NCBI GenBank assembly: GCA_902470765.1
Contig: CABRHW010000008.1
Location: 29,726 to 93,725, forward strand
Direction: 5' to 3'
DNA length: 64,000 nucleotides
Origin: an uncultured Collinsella sp.
GTDB lineage: Bacteria; Actinomycetota; Coriobacteriia; Coriobacteriales; Coriobacteriaceae
Shown: positions 49,308-56,974 of the stretch, one piece after another
Position numbering within the stretch: position 1 is the first letter of the stretch
How the letters are laid out: every line of letters starts with the position of its first letter
Notes under the pieces: model-generated
The model's database searches: none
What the model was told of the DNA's origin: nothing
The model's input: only the letters and a program-made list of their open reading frames with translations
Translations under genes and position numbers: made by a program

Positions 49308-49946
49308 CTAGAGCAACTCGTCATCTTGTTTTTGCAGGATACACCCGTACTGGAAGACGGTGGCAAGCAGGCTAAAAATCAGGCCCGCAAAGAGCATAGA
49401 GAGGTCGAGCAGCTGGTCGTCAAGCGCATCCGTAAAGTTACCGCCAAATCCTGAGAGTATCAGCCCTGTGACTATGGCACCAAAAGGTTTCACGGCGGCG
49501 CCGCCGATAAAGAACAAATGTCCTACTTGACGTAGTATGCGGATGCATTCGAGGTCAAAGGGCTTGCCCGCCTTTTCAATGGCGGAGAAAAACCTGTATG
49601 CGCTTAGCACGATGGCAAGCGCGAGGCATATCATCATGACGCTCCCTATGGCAGTATGACCGTCGTGCGCGACAAGCATAAGAGGGGTCTGTTCATTGGC
49701 GCCGACGAGAGCGAGAATTGGCCCTTCGCCAGCCTCAAGCTCTACGGATTGGAGACAGAACCCTTGGGAGAGGCTAGGCAATATGAGTAGAAGTTCGATT
49801 GCAATGACTGCGAGGAGTCCCAGAGCGAGCGCCACGGTGGTGCAGATTGTGGCCCATTTGCAGTAGCGAGTGAGCTTCCTCAGTTTGGCTATTGCCTGTT
49901 CACGATCGATGGCTTCATTCGATTTGGATACGTTCCAGCGGATCAT
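49308..49946 (-). CDS. DUF2975 family membrane protein
   Basis: A 212-residue protein with four membrane helices (near 30-55, 90-115, 135-165 and 180-200). The pattern FFSAIEKAGKPFDLECIRILRQVGHLFF is typical of DUF2975. Function unknown. ATG 49946 is chosen because GGAGGAG lies just upstream; the frame's first ATG at 49961 overlaps that site. Upstream DNA (49947-50162) is AT-rich and contains the divergent promoter area. Confidence 0.85.
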   Translation of the reverse strand: MIRWNVSKSNEAIDREQAIAKLRKLTRYCKWATICTTVALALGLLAVIAIELLLILPSLSQGFCLQSVELEAGEGPILALVGANEQTPLMLVAHDGHTAIGSVMMICLALAIVLSAYRFFSAIEKAGKPFDLECIRILRQVGHLFFIGGAAVKPFGAIVTGLILSGFGGNFTDALDDQLLDLSMLFAGLIFSLLATVFQYGCILQKQDDELL

Positions 49947-50081
49947 AGCTCCTCCAATCATTACTTCAGTTGATACCTGTATTTTACTATATAATTAACG
50001 ATAAACGATAAATAGTTGCAGAAATTAAGATGGTAACGTCTGGTCTAACAGAGCCAAAAGAAATATAACCTGCTTCAGCAA

Positions 50082-50112
50082 TTGACTTGCTAGTGGCGCG
50101 AGTTGTTTATAT
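50082..50112 (+). promoter_or_regulatory. Candidate promoter inside the cassette
   Basis: TTGACT (50082-50087) and TTATAT (50107-50112) with a 19-bp spacer, 51 bp before the first ORF. Confidence 0.4.
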
Positions 50113-50162
50113 AGATCTAAAATAGTCACAATATACAAATACTGAGAGATGTTGGAATATAG

Positions 50163-50420
50163 ATGAAAGGATCTAAGGGTTTTCTTTTGTTAGTAATGAT
50201 GCTGCTCGGACTGTTCTGTCTGAGCAGCCCTTCTTGGGCCGAGGCTGCCTGTCCTGAAGGTGAGCCTCAGCAGTCTTATACGGGCAGCTTACTGATAACC
50301 GCTAAGGATGGTGACGCTGACTCTCGGCCCGGGCTAAATCGCCTTGCCACTTTTAAGGGAGATGGAGGAACAGTCAAGCTTGACCATATTGGTAGCGGGA
50401 TTTTGAGATGGCAAGTTTAG
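50163..50420 (+). CDS. Small secreted protein, unknown
   Basis: An 85-residue protein with an N-terminal signal peptide (MKGSKGFLLLVMMLLGLFCLSSPSWAEA, cleavage near residue 27). The mature part of 58 residues has no recognised motif. Its end overlaps the next ORF by 13 bases in another frame. It has lower GC than flanking genes. It may be the front piece of a once longer protein, but the second ORF has its own ATG and an in-frame stop just upstream. Confidence 0.55.
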   Translation: MKGSKGFLLLVMMLLGLFCLSSPSWAEAACPEGEPQQSYTGSLLITAKDGDADSRPGLNRLATFKGDGGTVKLDHIGSGILRWQV

Positions 50421-50800
50421 TCGGGAGGTCGCTCGTGGACACCATATATGACGGGGATGATTGGGTCGAACATTATACTTGGCGCTTGGTCGGCTCGAAT
50501 GACAATGGGGATGTGGTGTTTGATGGGCTATGCCCAAAGCATCTCCATCCTTTTGTCTCATCGTTAATTGAGAGTTCCGCTCGTGTTGCCCCTTACAGCT
50601 CGGCATCGCTTAACGATGCGGACGTTCTTAAAATCATAAATGACTCTATTGACGAGGGCATGATGAGCAGCTTGCTGTTTTCTCGGCTTGTGGGGCTAGA
50701 TGAGGCTAGCTCAAAACGACTGCTTGCGGGTGAAAAGGTGGAGCTCGCCTATCATTCGATGGTTTCAATTCTGCGGCTGGCCGATGCTCTTCGAAAATAA
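50408..50800 (+). CDS. Small hypothetical protein in the same cassette
   Basis: A 130-residue soluble protein. The first half is beta-like (SLVDTIYDGDDWVEHYTWRLVGSNDNGDVVFDGL); the second is helical (DADVLKIINDSIDEGMMSSLLFSRLVGLDEASSKRLLAGEKVELAYHSMVSILRLADALRK). Not recognised. The ribosome site before ATG 50408 is weak, so translation may be coupled to the overlapping ORF upstream. Confidence 0.55.
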   Translation: MASLVGRSLVDTIYDGDDWVEHYTWRLVGSNDNGDVVFDGLCPKHLHPFVSSLIESSARVAPYSSASLNDADVLKIINDSIDEGMMSSLLFSRLVGLDEASSKRLLAGEKVELAYHSMVSILRLADALRK

Positions 50801-50846
50801 ATAAAAACGGGACAAGTGAGCTACATCACTTGTCCCGTTTTTATTT
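50799..50846. terminator. Perfect 21-bp terminator
   Basis: The left arm 50799-50819 (AAATAAAAACGGGACAAGTG then A) is exactly inverted at 50826-50846. It works in both directions and lies just inside the right end of the cassette. Confidence 0.9.
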
Positions 50847-51000
50847 GGCTCTGCTAGACCAGAATTGGCATACGTGTGGCCCCACGGCGCCATATCGTTA
50901 GCCCTGTAGACCGCGACGGACGGGGCAGCACGAACGCTGAGGGCCTGGTAACTTTCCTCAATTCATATGGGAAAACACCCTGTAAACGATTGCAAATGAC

Positions 51001-51030
51001 CGGTGAACGGTCAAAAACTACCGTTCACCG
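51001..51030. promoter_or_regulatory. CGGTGAACGGT palindrome, copy 1
   Basis: CGGTGAACGGT-N8-ACCGTTCACCG is a perfect 11-bp inverted repeat. A partial second copy lies at 51219-51249. Confidence 0.55.
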
Positions 51031-51218
51031 ATATTTTCGAAACTGGTTCAAACTGGTATTAAGTCAAAAAGACCAATTCACATATCTTCACAATGACCTG
51101 CATTTTTTCTACATGCGATTTTTAGCCACCCTACGTTGTTTAGACGCAGAGCAAGACCCGATCGGACGCAGAATCATTTCGAAACGGTTTCAAAACCGCA
51201 GGTAGAAGTGTTAACGAG

Positions 51219-51249
51219 CGGTGAACGGTCGATTTTTTACCGTGAGCGG
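51219..51249. promoter_or_regulatory. CGGTGAACGGT palindrome, copy 2
   Basis: CGGTGAACGGT-N9-ACCGTGAGCGG; the left arm is identical to copy 1, the right is degenerate. Confidence 0.5.
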
Positions 51250-51324
51250 TGCAAAAACGTTTTACTGTATGAATCAACGAAAGCGACCTCTTCTGTGGTG
51301 ATATAGTGACAACAACACGTCACG

Positions 51325-51336
51325 TGGTTACTACCA
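51325..51336. promoter_or_regulatory. DasR/NagR-like operator upstream of EIIA
   Basis: TGGTTACTACCA, that is TGGT-N4-ACCA, the core shared by HutC-type amino-sugar regulators. An identical 12-mer lies at 55617-55628 before the AgaS gene. Confidence 0.65.
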
Positions 51337-51453
51337 GTTGAGAGACCACTGGTCTTCAAAGAACGCTTTCAAAGAAGCTTTAAGGGCACCCGCCCGCTGG
51401 CTTCCGAAAACCATCGAACTCAGATCGTACACACCTTCGGAAGGGAAATTTGA

Positions 51454-51897
51454 ATGGTTGGCTTTATTCTTACCGGTCATGGACAGTTCGCACCCGGCCT
51501 TGCAAGCGCTATCGCTATGGTCGCTGGCGACCAGCCCGCTTTTACCGTCGTTCCTTTCGAGGGCGACCAGGCTGCCTCCTACGGTGAGGATCTCCGCGCC
51601 GCTATTACCGCCATGCGCGAGGAGTGCGATGGCGTGCTCGTCTTTACCGACCTGCTTGGCGGCACCCCGTTCAACCAGTCGATGATGATTGCCCAGGATG
51701 TCGACAACGTCGAGGTTCTGACTGGCACCAACCTTCCCATGGTTATTGAGCTTCTGTTCCTCCGCGGCAATGCCACGCTCGCCGAGCTTGGCGAGCAGGC
51801 CGTGACCGTTGGTCAGACGGGCATCACCGCCCAGACGGTCGCATCCGTTGCCGGCTCCGACGAAGAGGATATCTTCGACGACGAGGACGGCATCTAA
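51454..51897 (+). CDS. PTS EIIA, mannose family
   Basis: A 147-residue phosphocarrier. The phosphohistidine is H9 in FILTGHGQFAPGLASA, and LVFTDLLGGTPFNQS is the conserved EIIA-Man loop. The C-terminus is acidic (DEEDIFDDEDGI). ATG 51454 follows AAGGGAA. It is the first gene of an EIIA-YajC-EIIB-EIIC-EIID unit; the next start overlaps its stop by one base. It takes phosphate from HPr and gives it to EIIB. Confidence 0.95.
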   Translation: MVGFILTGHGQFAPGLASAIAMVAGDQPAFTVVPFEGDQAASYGEDLRAAITAMREECDGVLVFTDLLGGTPFNQSMMIAQDVDNVEVLTGTNLPMVIELLFLRGNATLAELGEQAVTVGQTGITAQTVASVAGSDEEDIFDDEDGI

Positions 51898-52178
51898 TGG
51901 CCGATTTCGGAGCCAACGTCCTGAGCTCTTCGGTCGCTCTTTTGGGCCTGCTTGTCATCATGGGCTTGATTTACACCATCTGGTCGCAAATCAACATGAA
52001 GAAGAAGCAGAAGTACTTCAAGGAGCTGCACACGGAGCTCAAGCCGGGTCAGGAGGTTCTTTTCGCCGGCGGTATCTACGGAACCGTCAAGGGCATCGAA
52101 GGCGAGAAGGTCCAGATCAAAGTCCGATCCGGAGCCGTCGTAGATGTTTCGCGTTACGCGATTCAGGAGATCAAGTAA
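51897..52178 (+). CDS. YajC-like protein in a PTS operon
   Basis: A 93-residue single-pass protein. The membrane helix SSSVALLGLLVIMGLIYTIWSQ is followed by MKKKQKYFKELHTELKPGQEVLFAGGIYGTVKGIEGEKVQIKV, which matches YajC of the Sec translocon. Here it sits between EIIA and EIIB. YajC-type proteins are known in some mannose-family PTS loci of streptococci tied to glycosaminoglycan use, so it may be a PTS accessory paralogue rather than the housekeeping YajC. Its start overlaps the EIIA stop (TAATG). Confidence 0.85.
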   Translation: MADFGANVLSSSVALLGLLVIMGLIYTIWSQINMKKKQKYFKELHTELKPGQEVLFAGGIYGTVKGIEGEKVQIKVRSGAVVDVSRYAIQEIK

Positions 52179-52214
52179 CTGTCGTCAGCAAATAACGAAA
52201 GGAAGCTGATCAAC

Positions 52215-52697
52215 ATGGCAGAACCCAACATTCTTCTTACCCGCATCGATAACCGACTGGTCCATGGTCAGGTTGCCACCCAGTGGAACTCCACTCTGGG
52301 CTCCAACCTCATCCTCGTCGCCAACGACGACGTGTCGACCAACACCATGCGCCAGAACCTCATGAAGATGGCCGCTCCCACCGGCGTCGCTACGCGTTTC
52401 TTCTCCCTGCAGAAGACCATCGACGTCATCGGCAAGGCGAGCCCGCGCCAGAAGATCTTCATCGTGGCCGAAACACCGGAAGACGTGCTTACGCTCGTCA
52501 AGGGCGGTGTGCCTATAAAGAAGGTAAACATCGGCAACATGCACATGTCGGAAGGAAAGCGCCAAGTCGCCACCTCCGTCGCAGTTAACGACGAGGATGT
52601 CGCTGCGTTTAAAGAGCTGCAGGAATTGGGGGTGGAGTTGGAGATCAGGCGCGTTCCGAGCACGCCTGTTGAGGACACGAGCAAGCTCTTCTCGTAA
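52215..52697 (+). CDS. PTS EIIB, mannose/sorbose family
   Basis: A 160-residue phosphocarrier. The active histidine is H17 in TRIDNRLVHGQVATQW, invariant in the family. GGVPIKKVNIGNMH and the helix DVAAFKELQELGVELEIRRVPS are also typical. Similarity is strongest to the AgaV/AgaB N-acetylgalactosamine branch (inference from context). A paralogue lacking the histidine is at 61956-62438. ATG 52215 has AAAGGAAG upstream. Confidence 0.94.
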   Translation: MAEPNILLTRIDNRLVHGQVATQWNSTLGSNLILVANDDVSTNTMRQNLMKMAAPTGVATRFFSLQKTIDVIGKASPRQKIFIVAETPEDVLTLVKGGVPIKKVNIGNMHMSEGKRQVATSVAVNDEDVAAFKELQELGVELEIRRVPSTPVEDTSKLFS

Positions 52698-52786
52698 TCC
52701 TCGTATCCACGTTGTCAGGAATGAAACCCTGACGTTCTGTACGTGATATCCAAAGTGCGTACATTCATTTTGAAAGGAGGAGCAAG

Positions 52787-53587
52787 ATGGAATACTCGAT
52801 CATCCAGATCGCTCTGGTCTTCGTCGTCACGTTCATCGCGGCAATCGACCAGTTTGACTTCCTCGAGTCTCTCTATCAGCCCATCGTCACCGGCGCCGTC
52901 ATCGGTCTTATCCTTGGCGACCTCAACACCGGTCTTCTCGTGGGTGGTACCTATCAGCTCATGACGATCGGCAACATGCCGATCGGAGGCGCTCAGCCGC
53001 CTAACGCCGTCATCGGCGGCATCATGGCAGCCATTCTCGCTATCGCCACGGGCCTCGAGCCCAACGCGGCAGTCGGCCTCGCCATTCCGTTCGCTCTGCT
53101 TGGCCAGCTTGGCGTTACCCTGGTCTTCACGCTTATGTCCCCGCTTATGTCCACGGCCGATAACATGGCTCACAACGCGGACACCAAGGGCATCGAGCGC
53201 CTGAACTACTTCGCCATGGCTCTGCTTGGCCTGATCTTCGCTGTCGTCGTCACCCTGTTCTTCATCGCTGGCGCTACCATCGGTCAGACCATCGCTTCTG
53301 CCATCCCGACTTGGCTGCAGACCGGTCTGTCCGCTGCAGGCGGCATGATGCGCTTCGTCGGCTTCGCCGTCCTGCTCAAGGTTATGATGAACCGCGATAT
53401 GTGGGGCTTCTTCCTCATGGGCTTTGGCCTCGCGCTCATCACCGTTGCCAACGATTCGCTGGCAACCCCTGCTCTGCTCATCCTCGCTCTCATCGGCTTC
53501 GGCATCGCTTTCTGGGACTTCCAGCAGCAGACCGAGCTGAAGGGTGCAGCTGTTTCTGACGGAGGTGACTTCGAAGATGGCATCTAA
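52787..53587 (+). CDS. PTS EIIC, mannose/sorbose family
   Basis: A 266-residue membrane permease component. IDQFDFLESLYQPIVTGAVIGLILGDLNTGLLVGGTYQLMTIGNMPIGGAQPPNAVIGGIMA is the typical N-terminal block. Seven or more membrane segments are seen. The end, DGGDFEDGI, overlaps the EIID start by 11 bases. AAAGGAGG precedes ATG 52787. With EIID it forms the translocation channel. Confidence 0.94.
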   Translation: MEYSIIQIALVFVVTFIAAIDQFDFLESLYQPIVTGAVIGLILGDLNTGLLVGGTYQLMTIGNMPIGGAQPPNAVIGGIMAAILAIATGLEPNAAVGLAIPFALLGQLGVTLVFTLMSPLMSTADNMAHNADTKGIERLNYFAMALLGLIFAVVVTLFFIAGATIGQTIASAIPTWLQTGLSAAGGMMRFVGFAVLLKVMMNRDMWGFFLMGFGLALITVANDSLATPALLILALIGFGIAFWDFQQQTELKGAAVSDGGDFEDGI

Positions 53588-54659
53588 TGAGTATGTGATC
53601 CCGGAGCACTACGAGGATCTCACTCCTGCTCCGCAGCTCGACCAGAAGACCCTCAACAAGATGGCTTGGCGCTCCTGCTTCCTGCAGGCATCGTTCAACT
53701 ACGAGCGCATGCAGGCCGCTGGCTGGCTTTACTCCATCATCCCCGGTCTGGAGAAGATCCACACCAACAAGAACGACCTCGCGGCTTCCATGAGCCACAA
53801 CCTGGAGTTCTTCAACACCCACCCGTTCCTCGTCACCTTTGTTATGGGCATCGTGCTTTCGCTCGAGCAGAACAAGGTTGACATCCCCACGATCCGCGCC
53901 GTCCGCGTCGCCGCAATGGGCCCGCTCGGTGGTATCGGTGACGCCCTGTTCTGGCTGACGCTCGTGCCTATCACGGCCGGCATCACCTCCAACATGGCCA
54001 TCAACGGCAACGCCGCTGCGCCGATCATCTTCCTGGTGATCTTCAACGCCGTCCAGTTCGCTCTGCGCTTCTGGCTCATGAACTGGTCCTACAAGCTTGG
54101 CACCAGCGCTATTGACGCTTTGACCGCCAACATGCAGGCCTTTACGCGTGCCGCTTCCATCATGGGCGTCTTCGTCGTCGGTTGCCTGGTCGTCACCATG
54201 GGTGGCACCCAGATCAACCTCCAGATCCCCAACGGCACCACCCGTGGCCTTGCCCCTACTACCGTGATTGTCTCCGAGAAGGAGGCCGAGAACTTCACCG
54301 GTATGGAGGGCATCGATACCGAGACCGCTGAGGCCGGTACCATCGCCATGACCGATGAGGACGGCAACGCCCTCACCGCCACCGATGCCGACGGCAACGA
54401 GGTCAAGTGCGGCGTCGCCGATCTGGGCAACGGCATGGAGTCCGTGACCTACGCTACCGTCACCGAGGATCCGGTCAACTTCTCTGTTGCCGACACCCTC
54501 AACACCATCGTCCCGAAGCTCGTCCCGCTTATGCTTACGCTGCTGCTTTATTACATGTTCGCTAAGCACAGCTGGACCCCGACCAAGGGCATTCTCCTGC
54601 TCTTCGTCCTTGGCATCCTGGGCGCTGGCCCGCTTGGTCTCTGGCCGAGCATCTGGTAA
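53577..54659 (+). CDS. PTS EIID, mannose family, with an extra-domain insert
   Basis: A 360-residue membrane protein. LDQKTLNKMAWRSCFLQASFNYERMQAAGWLYSIIPGLEKIH and GPLGGIGDALFWLTLVPITAGI are the EIID signatures. Normal EIID proteins are about 270-300 residues; the excess is an insert near 210-300 containing VSEKEAENFTGMEGIDTETAEAGTIAMTDEDGNALTATDADGNEVKCG, a hydrophilic Asp/Thr/Gly-rich domain between two membrane helices. Similar inserts occur in some Aga-type EIID. GGAGG lies 11 bases before ATG 53577. Confidence 0.93.
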   Translation: MASNEYVIPEHYEDLTPAPQLDQKTLNKMAWRSCFLQASFNYERMQAAGWLYSIIPGLEKIHTNKNDLAASMSHNLEFFNTHPFLVTFVMGIVLSLEQNKVDIPTIRAVRVAAMGPLGGIGDALFWLTLVPITAGITSNMAINGNAAAPIIFLVIFNAVQFALRFWLMNWSYKLGTSAIDALTANMQAFTRAASIMGVFVVGCLVVTMGGTQINLQIPNGTTRGLAPTTVIVSEKEAENFTGMEGIDTETAEAGTIAMTDEDGNALTATDADGNEVKCGVADLGNGMESVTYATVTEDPVNFSVADTLNTIVPKLVPLMLTLLLYYMFAKHSWTPTKGILLLFVLGILGAGPLGLWPSIW

Positions 54660-54725
54660 GGCTCTAGCTTGAGGGGTGTGTCCCTACGCGGCTCACACCC
54701 CGACCCCTTAAGCCATGTGTATGTT

Positions 54726-54765
54726 AAAAGCCGCGTGCTCGAAAGAGCGCGCGGCTTTTGTTTTC
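54726..54765 (+). terminator. Terminator of the PTS operon
   Basis: AAAAGCCGCG-GCTC-GAAA-GAGC-CGCGGCTTTT with T-rich tail GTTTTCTT. Confidence 0.88.
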
Positions 54766-54844
54766 TTAATGATTCGGGTGTGGCAGACAGATAATGCATA
54801 ACACCCTAGGTAGTTAGCCGAATTCGAGCAAAAGGGAGGATAGG

Positions 54845-55576
54845 ATGGCGATCGGAGCGCGTAAGCAACCGCTGTACGATCAGCTGGTCGATATTCTGAC
54901 CGAAAAGATTGACCATGAATATCGCGCCGGTGACATGATTCCTTCCGAGCGCGAACTTTCGGAGCGCTATGGTCTCTCGCGCACTACGGTACGCCTGGCT
55001 CTGCAGGAACTGGAGCGTTTAGGACTGGTGGTTCGGCAGCACGGTCGCGGTACCTTTGTGACCGACCGTTCGGCAAAAGCAACCAATCTTATGCAGTCCT
55101 ACAGCTTTACCGAGCAGATGCGCGCGATGGGTCGAGAACCCGAGACCACGATTCTCGATTTTTGCGAGATGGAGGCCGATAAGAATCTGGCTGAGCATAT
55201 GGGATTGCGTATCGGTGATCGCATTTTTAAGCTCAAGCGCCTTCGTTCTGCCGACAACATGCCCATGATGGTCGAACGCAGCTATCTACCGGTTCGTCAA
55301 TTTCTATCCCTAAAGCGACCACTGCTAGAGCGTAAGCCGCTTTACGATGTGATTGAGCAGGACTTTCAGCAAAAGATTCGCGTGGCCGAAGAGGAGTTCT
55401 ATGCGAGCATAGCCCGTCCCACCGATGCCCACCTTTTGGGAATTGTCGAGGGCTCGCCTGTGCTCGATTTGGTCAGGACTACGTATAACGAGTCAAACGA
55501 GGTAGTGGAGTATACACTCTCGGTTGCTCGTGCCGATCAGTTTAAATACAAGGTTTACCACCAGCGCAGCAACTAG
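54845..55576 (+). CDS. GntR/HutC-family regulator, DasR/NagR-like
   Basis: A 243-residue regulator. The winged helix is YDQLVDILTEKIDHEYRAGDMIPSERELSERYGLSRTTVRLALQELERLGLVVRQHGRGTFV. The UTRA domain has MEADKNLAEHMGLRIGDRIFKLKRLRSADNMPMMVERSYLP, the pattern that binds amino-sugar phosphates in NagR/DasR. It lies between the PTS operon and agaS. Matching TGGT-N4-ACCA operators before both support it as local regulator. AGGAGGATAGG precedes ATG 54845. Confidence 0.92.
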   Translation: MAIGARKQPLYDQLVDILTEKIDHEYRAGDMIPSERELSERYGLSRTTVRLALQELERLGLVVRQHGRGTFVTDRSAKATNLMQSYSFTEQMRAMGREPETTILDFCEMEADKNLAEHMGLRIGDRIFKLKRLRSADNMPMMVERSYLPVRQFLSLKRPLLERKPLYDVIEQDFQQKIRVAEEEFYASIARPTDAHLLGIVEGSPVLDLVRTTYNESNEVVEYTLSVARADQFKYKVYHQRSN

Positions 55577-55615
55577 TGTTTGCATCGTTTCCATATGGTG
55601 ATTCTTTGCATTTAA

Positions 55616-55629
55616 CTGGTTACTACCAG
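55616..55629. promoter_or_regulatory. DasR/NagR-like operator upstream of AgaS
   Basis: CTGGTTACTACCAG, perfect CTGGT-N4-ACCAG palindrome, followed by a half-site ATAACCAACC. Confidence 0.72.
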
Positions 55630-55690
55630 ATAACCAACCGAAGTGTATAATTGCACGTCAGAGGATTACTTCTAGAGAGAGGTATTAGAA

Positions 55691-56857
55691 ATGTTCGAGA
55701 AGAGTGTCGAGGAGCTCACCGAGCTCGGCGCCCAGATCACCACGGCCGAGATTGCTCAGCAGCCCGAGCTTTGGCGCGATACGCTCAACATCTATCGCGA
55801 GAACAAGGAGGCCATCGAGGCCTTCCTGGCCGAGGCTCGCGCTATGGGCGAGGGTCGTCTGTCCGTTGTCTTCACCGGTGCCGGTACGTCCGACTACGTT
55901 GGCGATACCTGCGCCCCGTACCTGCGTCACGCTGGCAACACTGATCTCTACGACTTTAAGCCCATCGCCACGACCGACATCGTGAGCGCCCCGCGCGACT
56001 TCCTACGCGCCGAGGATCCCACGCTCGTGGTTTCCTTTGCCCGCTCTGGCAACAGCCCCGAGAGCCTTGCCGCCGTTGCCGTTGCCAAGGAGCTCGTCCA
56101 CAACGTCAAGTTCCTCAACATCACCTGCGCTCCCGAGGGCAAGCTCGCCGTCGAGTCTGCCGATGATCCCAACGCGCTGACGCTGCTCATTCCGCGCGCC
56201 AACGACAAGGGCTTCGCCATGACCGGTTCTTATTCCTGCATGACCCTGCTCTCCACCCTTATTTTTGACACTGCCTCTGACGAGCAGAAGGCCGAGTGGG
56301 TCGAGACCATCGCCAAGATGGGCGAGGAGGTCATCTCCCGTGAGCCCGAGATCGCCGATTACCTGGCTGGCGACTTCAACCGCGTGACCTACTTGGGTTC
56401 TGGCTCCTTCGGTGGCCTTGCCCAGGAGAGCCAGCTCAAGATCCTTGAGCTCGCTCACGGTCTGGTCGCTACTTCCTACGACACCTCCATGGGCTATCGT
56501 CACGGACCTAAGTCCTTCGTCGACGATAAGACGCTCGTCTTCGTGTTCGTCAACAACGACGCCTACACCCGTCAGTACGACATCGACATCCTCAACGAGA
56601 TCGGTGGCGACGAAATCGCTCAGCACACCATCGCCGTTCAGCAGGAAGGTGCCACCGTCTACGAGGGCGAGTCCTTCACCTTTAAGGGCTACGAGGCACT
56701 TCCCGAGGGCTACCTTGCTCTGCCGTTCGTGATGTTTGCCCAGGCTATCAGCCTGCTCAACTCCGTGCGCGTGGGCAACACGCCCGACACGCCGAGCCCC
56801 ACTGGCACGGTCAACCGCGTGGTTAAGGGCGTGACGATTCACCCCTTCACCGCTTAA
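55691..56857 (+). CDS. agaS: SIS-domain isomerase/deaminase, AgaS-like
   Basis: A 388-residue protein with two SIS domains: VVFTGAGTSDYVGDTCAPYL and VVSFARSGNSPESLAAVAVAKEL in the first, TYLGSGSFGGLAQESQLKILEL and SMGYRHGPKSFVDDKTLVFVFV in the second. In the AgaS family these bind galactosamine-6-phosphate and convert it to tagatose-6-phosphate with loss of ammonia. GlmS-like or NagB-like roles are less likely because no glutaminase domain exists. It follows a DasR-type operator by 60 bp. Confidence 0.9.
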   Translation: MFEKSVEELTELGAQITTAEIAQQPELWRDTLNIYRENKEAIEAFLAEARAMGEGRLSVVFTGAGTSDYVGDTCAPYLRHAGNTDLYDFKPIATTDIVSAPRDFLRAEDPTLVVSFARSGNSPESLAAVAVAKELVHNVKFLNITCAPEGKLAVESADDPNALTLLIPRANDKGFAMTGSYSCMTLLSTLIFDTASDEQKAEWVETIAKMGEEVISREPEIADYLAGDFNRVTYLGSGSFGGLAQESQLKILELAHGLVATSYDTSMGYRHGPKSFVDDKTLVFVFVNNDAYTRQYDIDILNEIGGDEIAQHTIAVQQEGATVYEGESFTFKGYEALPEGYLALPFVMFAQAISLLNSVRVGNTPDTPSPTGTVNRVVKGVTIHPFTA

Positions 56858-56872
56858 TCGCGTCCCCCTGTA

Positions 56873-56920
56873 AGGGCGCCCGTCCGCTCATAACGGCGGG
56901 CGGGCGCTTTTTGTTTTACG
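56873..56920 (+). terminator. Terminator after agaS
   Basis: GGGCGCCCGTCCG and CGGCGGGCGGGCGC with minor mismatches, followed by TTTTTG. Confidence 0.75.
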
Positions 56921-56974
56921 TGAGCTGGGTATAAGCATCACCACAGTCAACTGCTTTAGAAGCGAGGAGTGCAT

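Larger units (their letters stand above)
50039..50863. mobile_element. Two-ORF cassette bounded by 20-bp inverted repeats
   Basis: TCTGGTCTAACAGAGCCAAA (50039-50058) is inverted at TTTGGCTCTGCTAGACCAGA (50844-50863), 19 of 20 positions matching. Inside are two small ORFs and a terminator, with more A/T than neighbours. No transposase is present and no target-site duplication is obvious, so mobility is inferred. Confidence 0.45.
50864..51453. other. Long upstream region of the amino-sugar PTS operon
   Basis: No ORF with a ribosome site is seen. It contains two CGGTGAACGGTC palindromes (51001-51030, 51219-51249), two TTTCGAAAC boxes (near 51035 and 51177) and a TGGT-N4-ACCA operator (51325-51336). 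A long leader or several regulators are likely. Confidence 0.6.

Noticed and set aside
50163..50800. A single gene broken by a frameshift
   Set aside because: The second frame has an in-frame stop just before its ATG and no shared domain joins the two; overlapping genes are simpler, though not proven.
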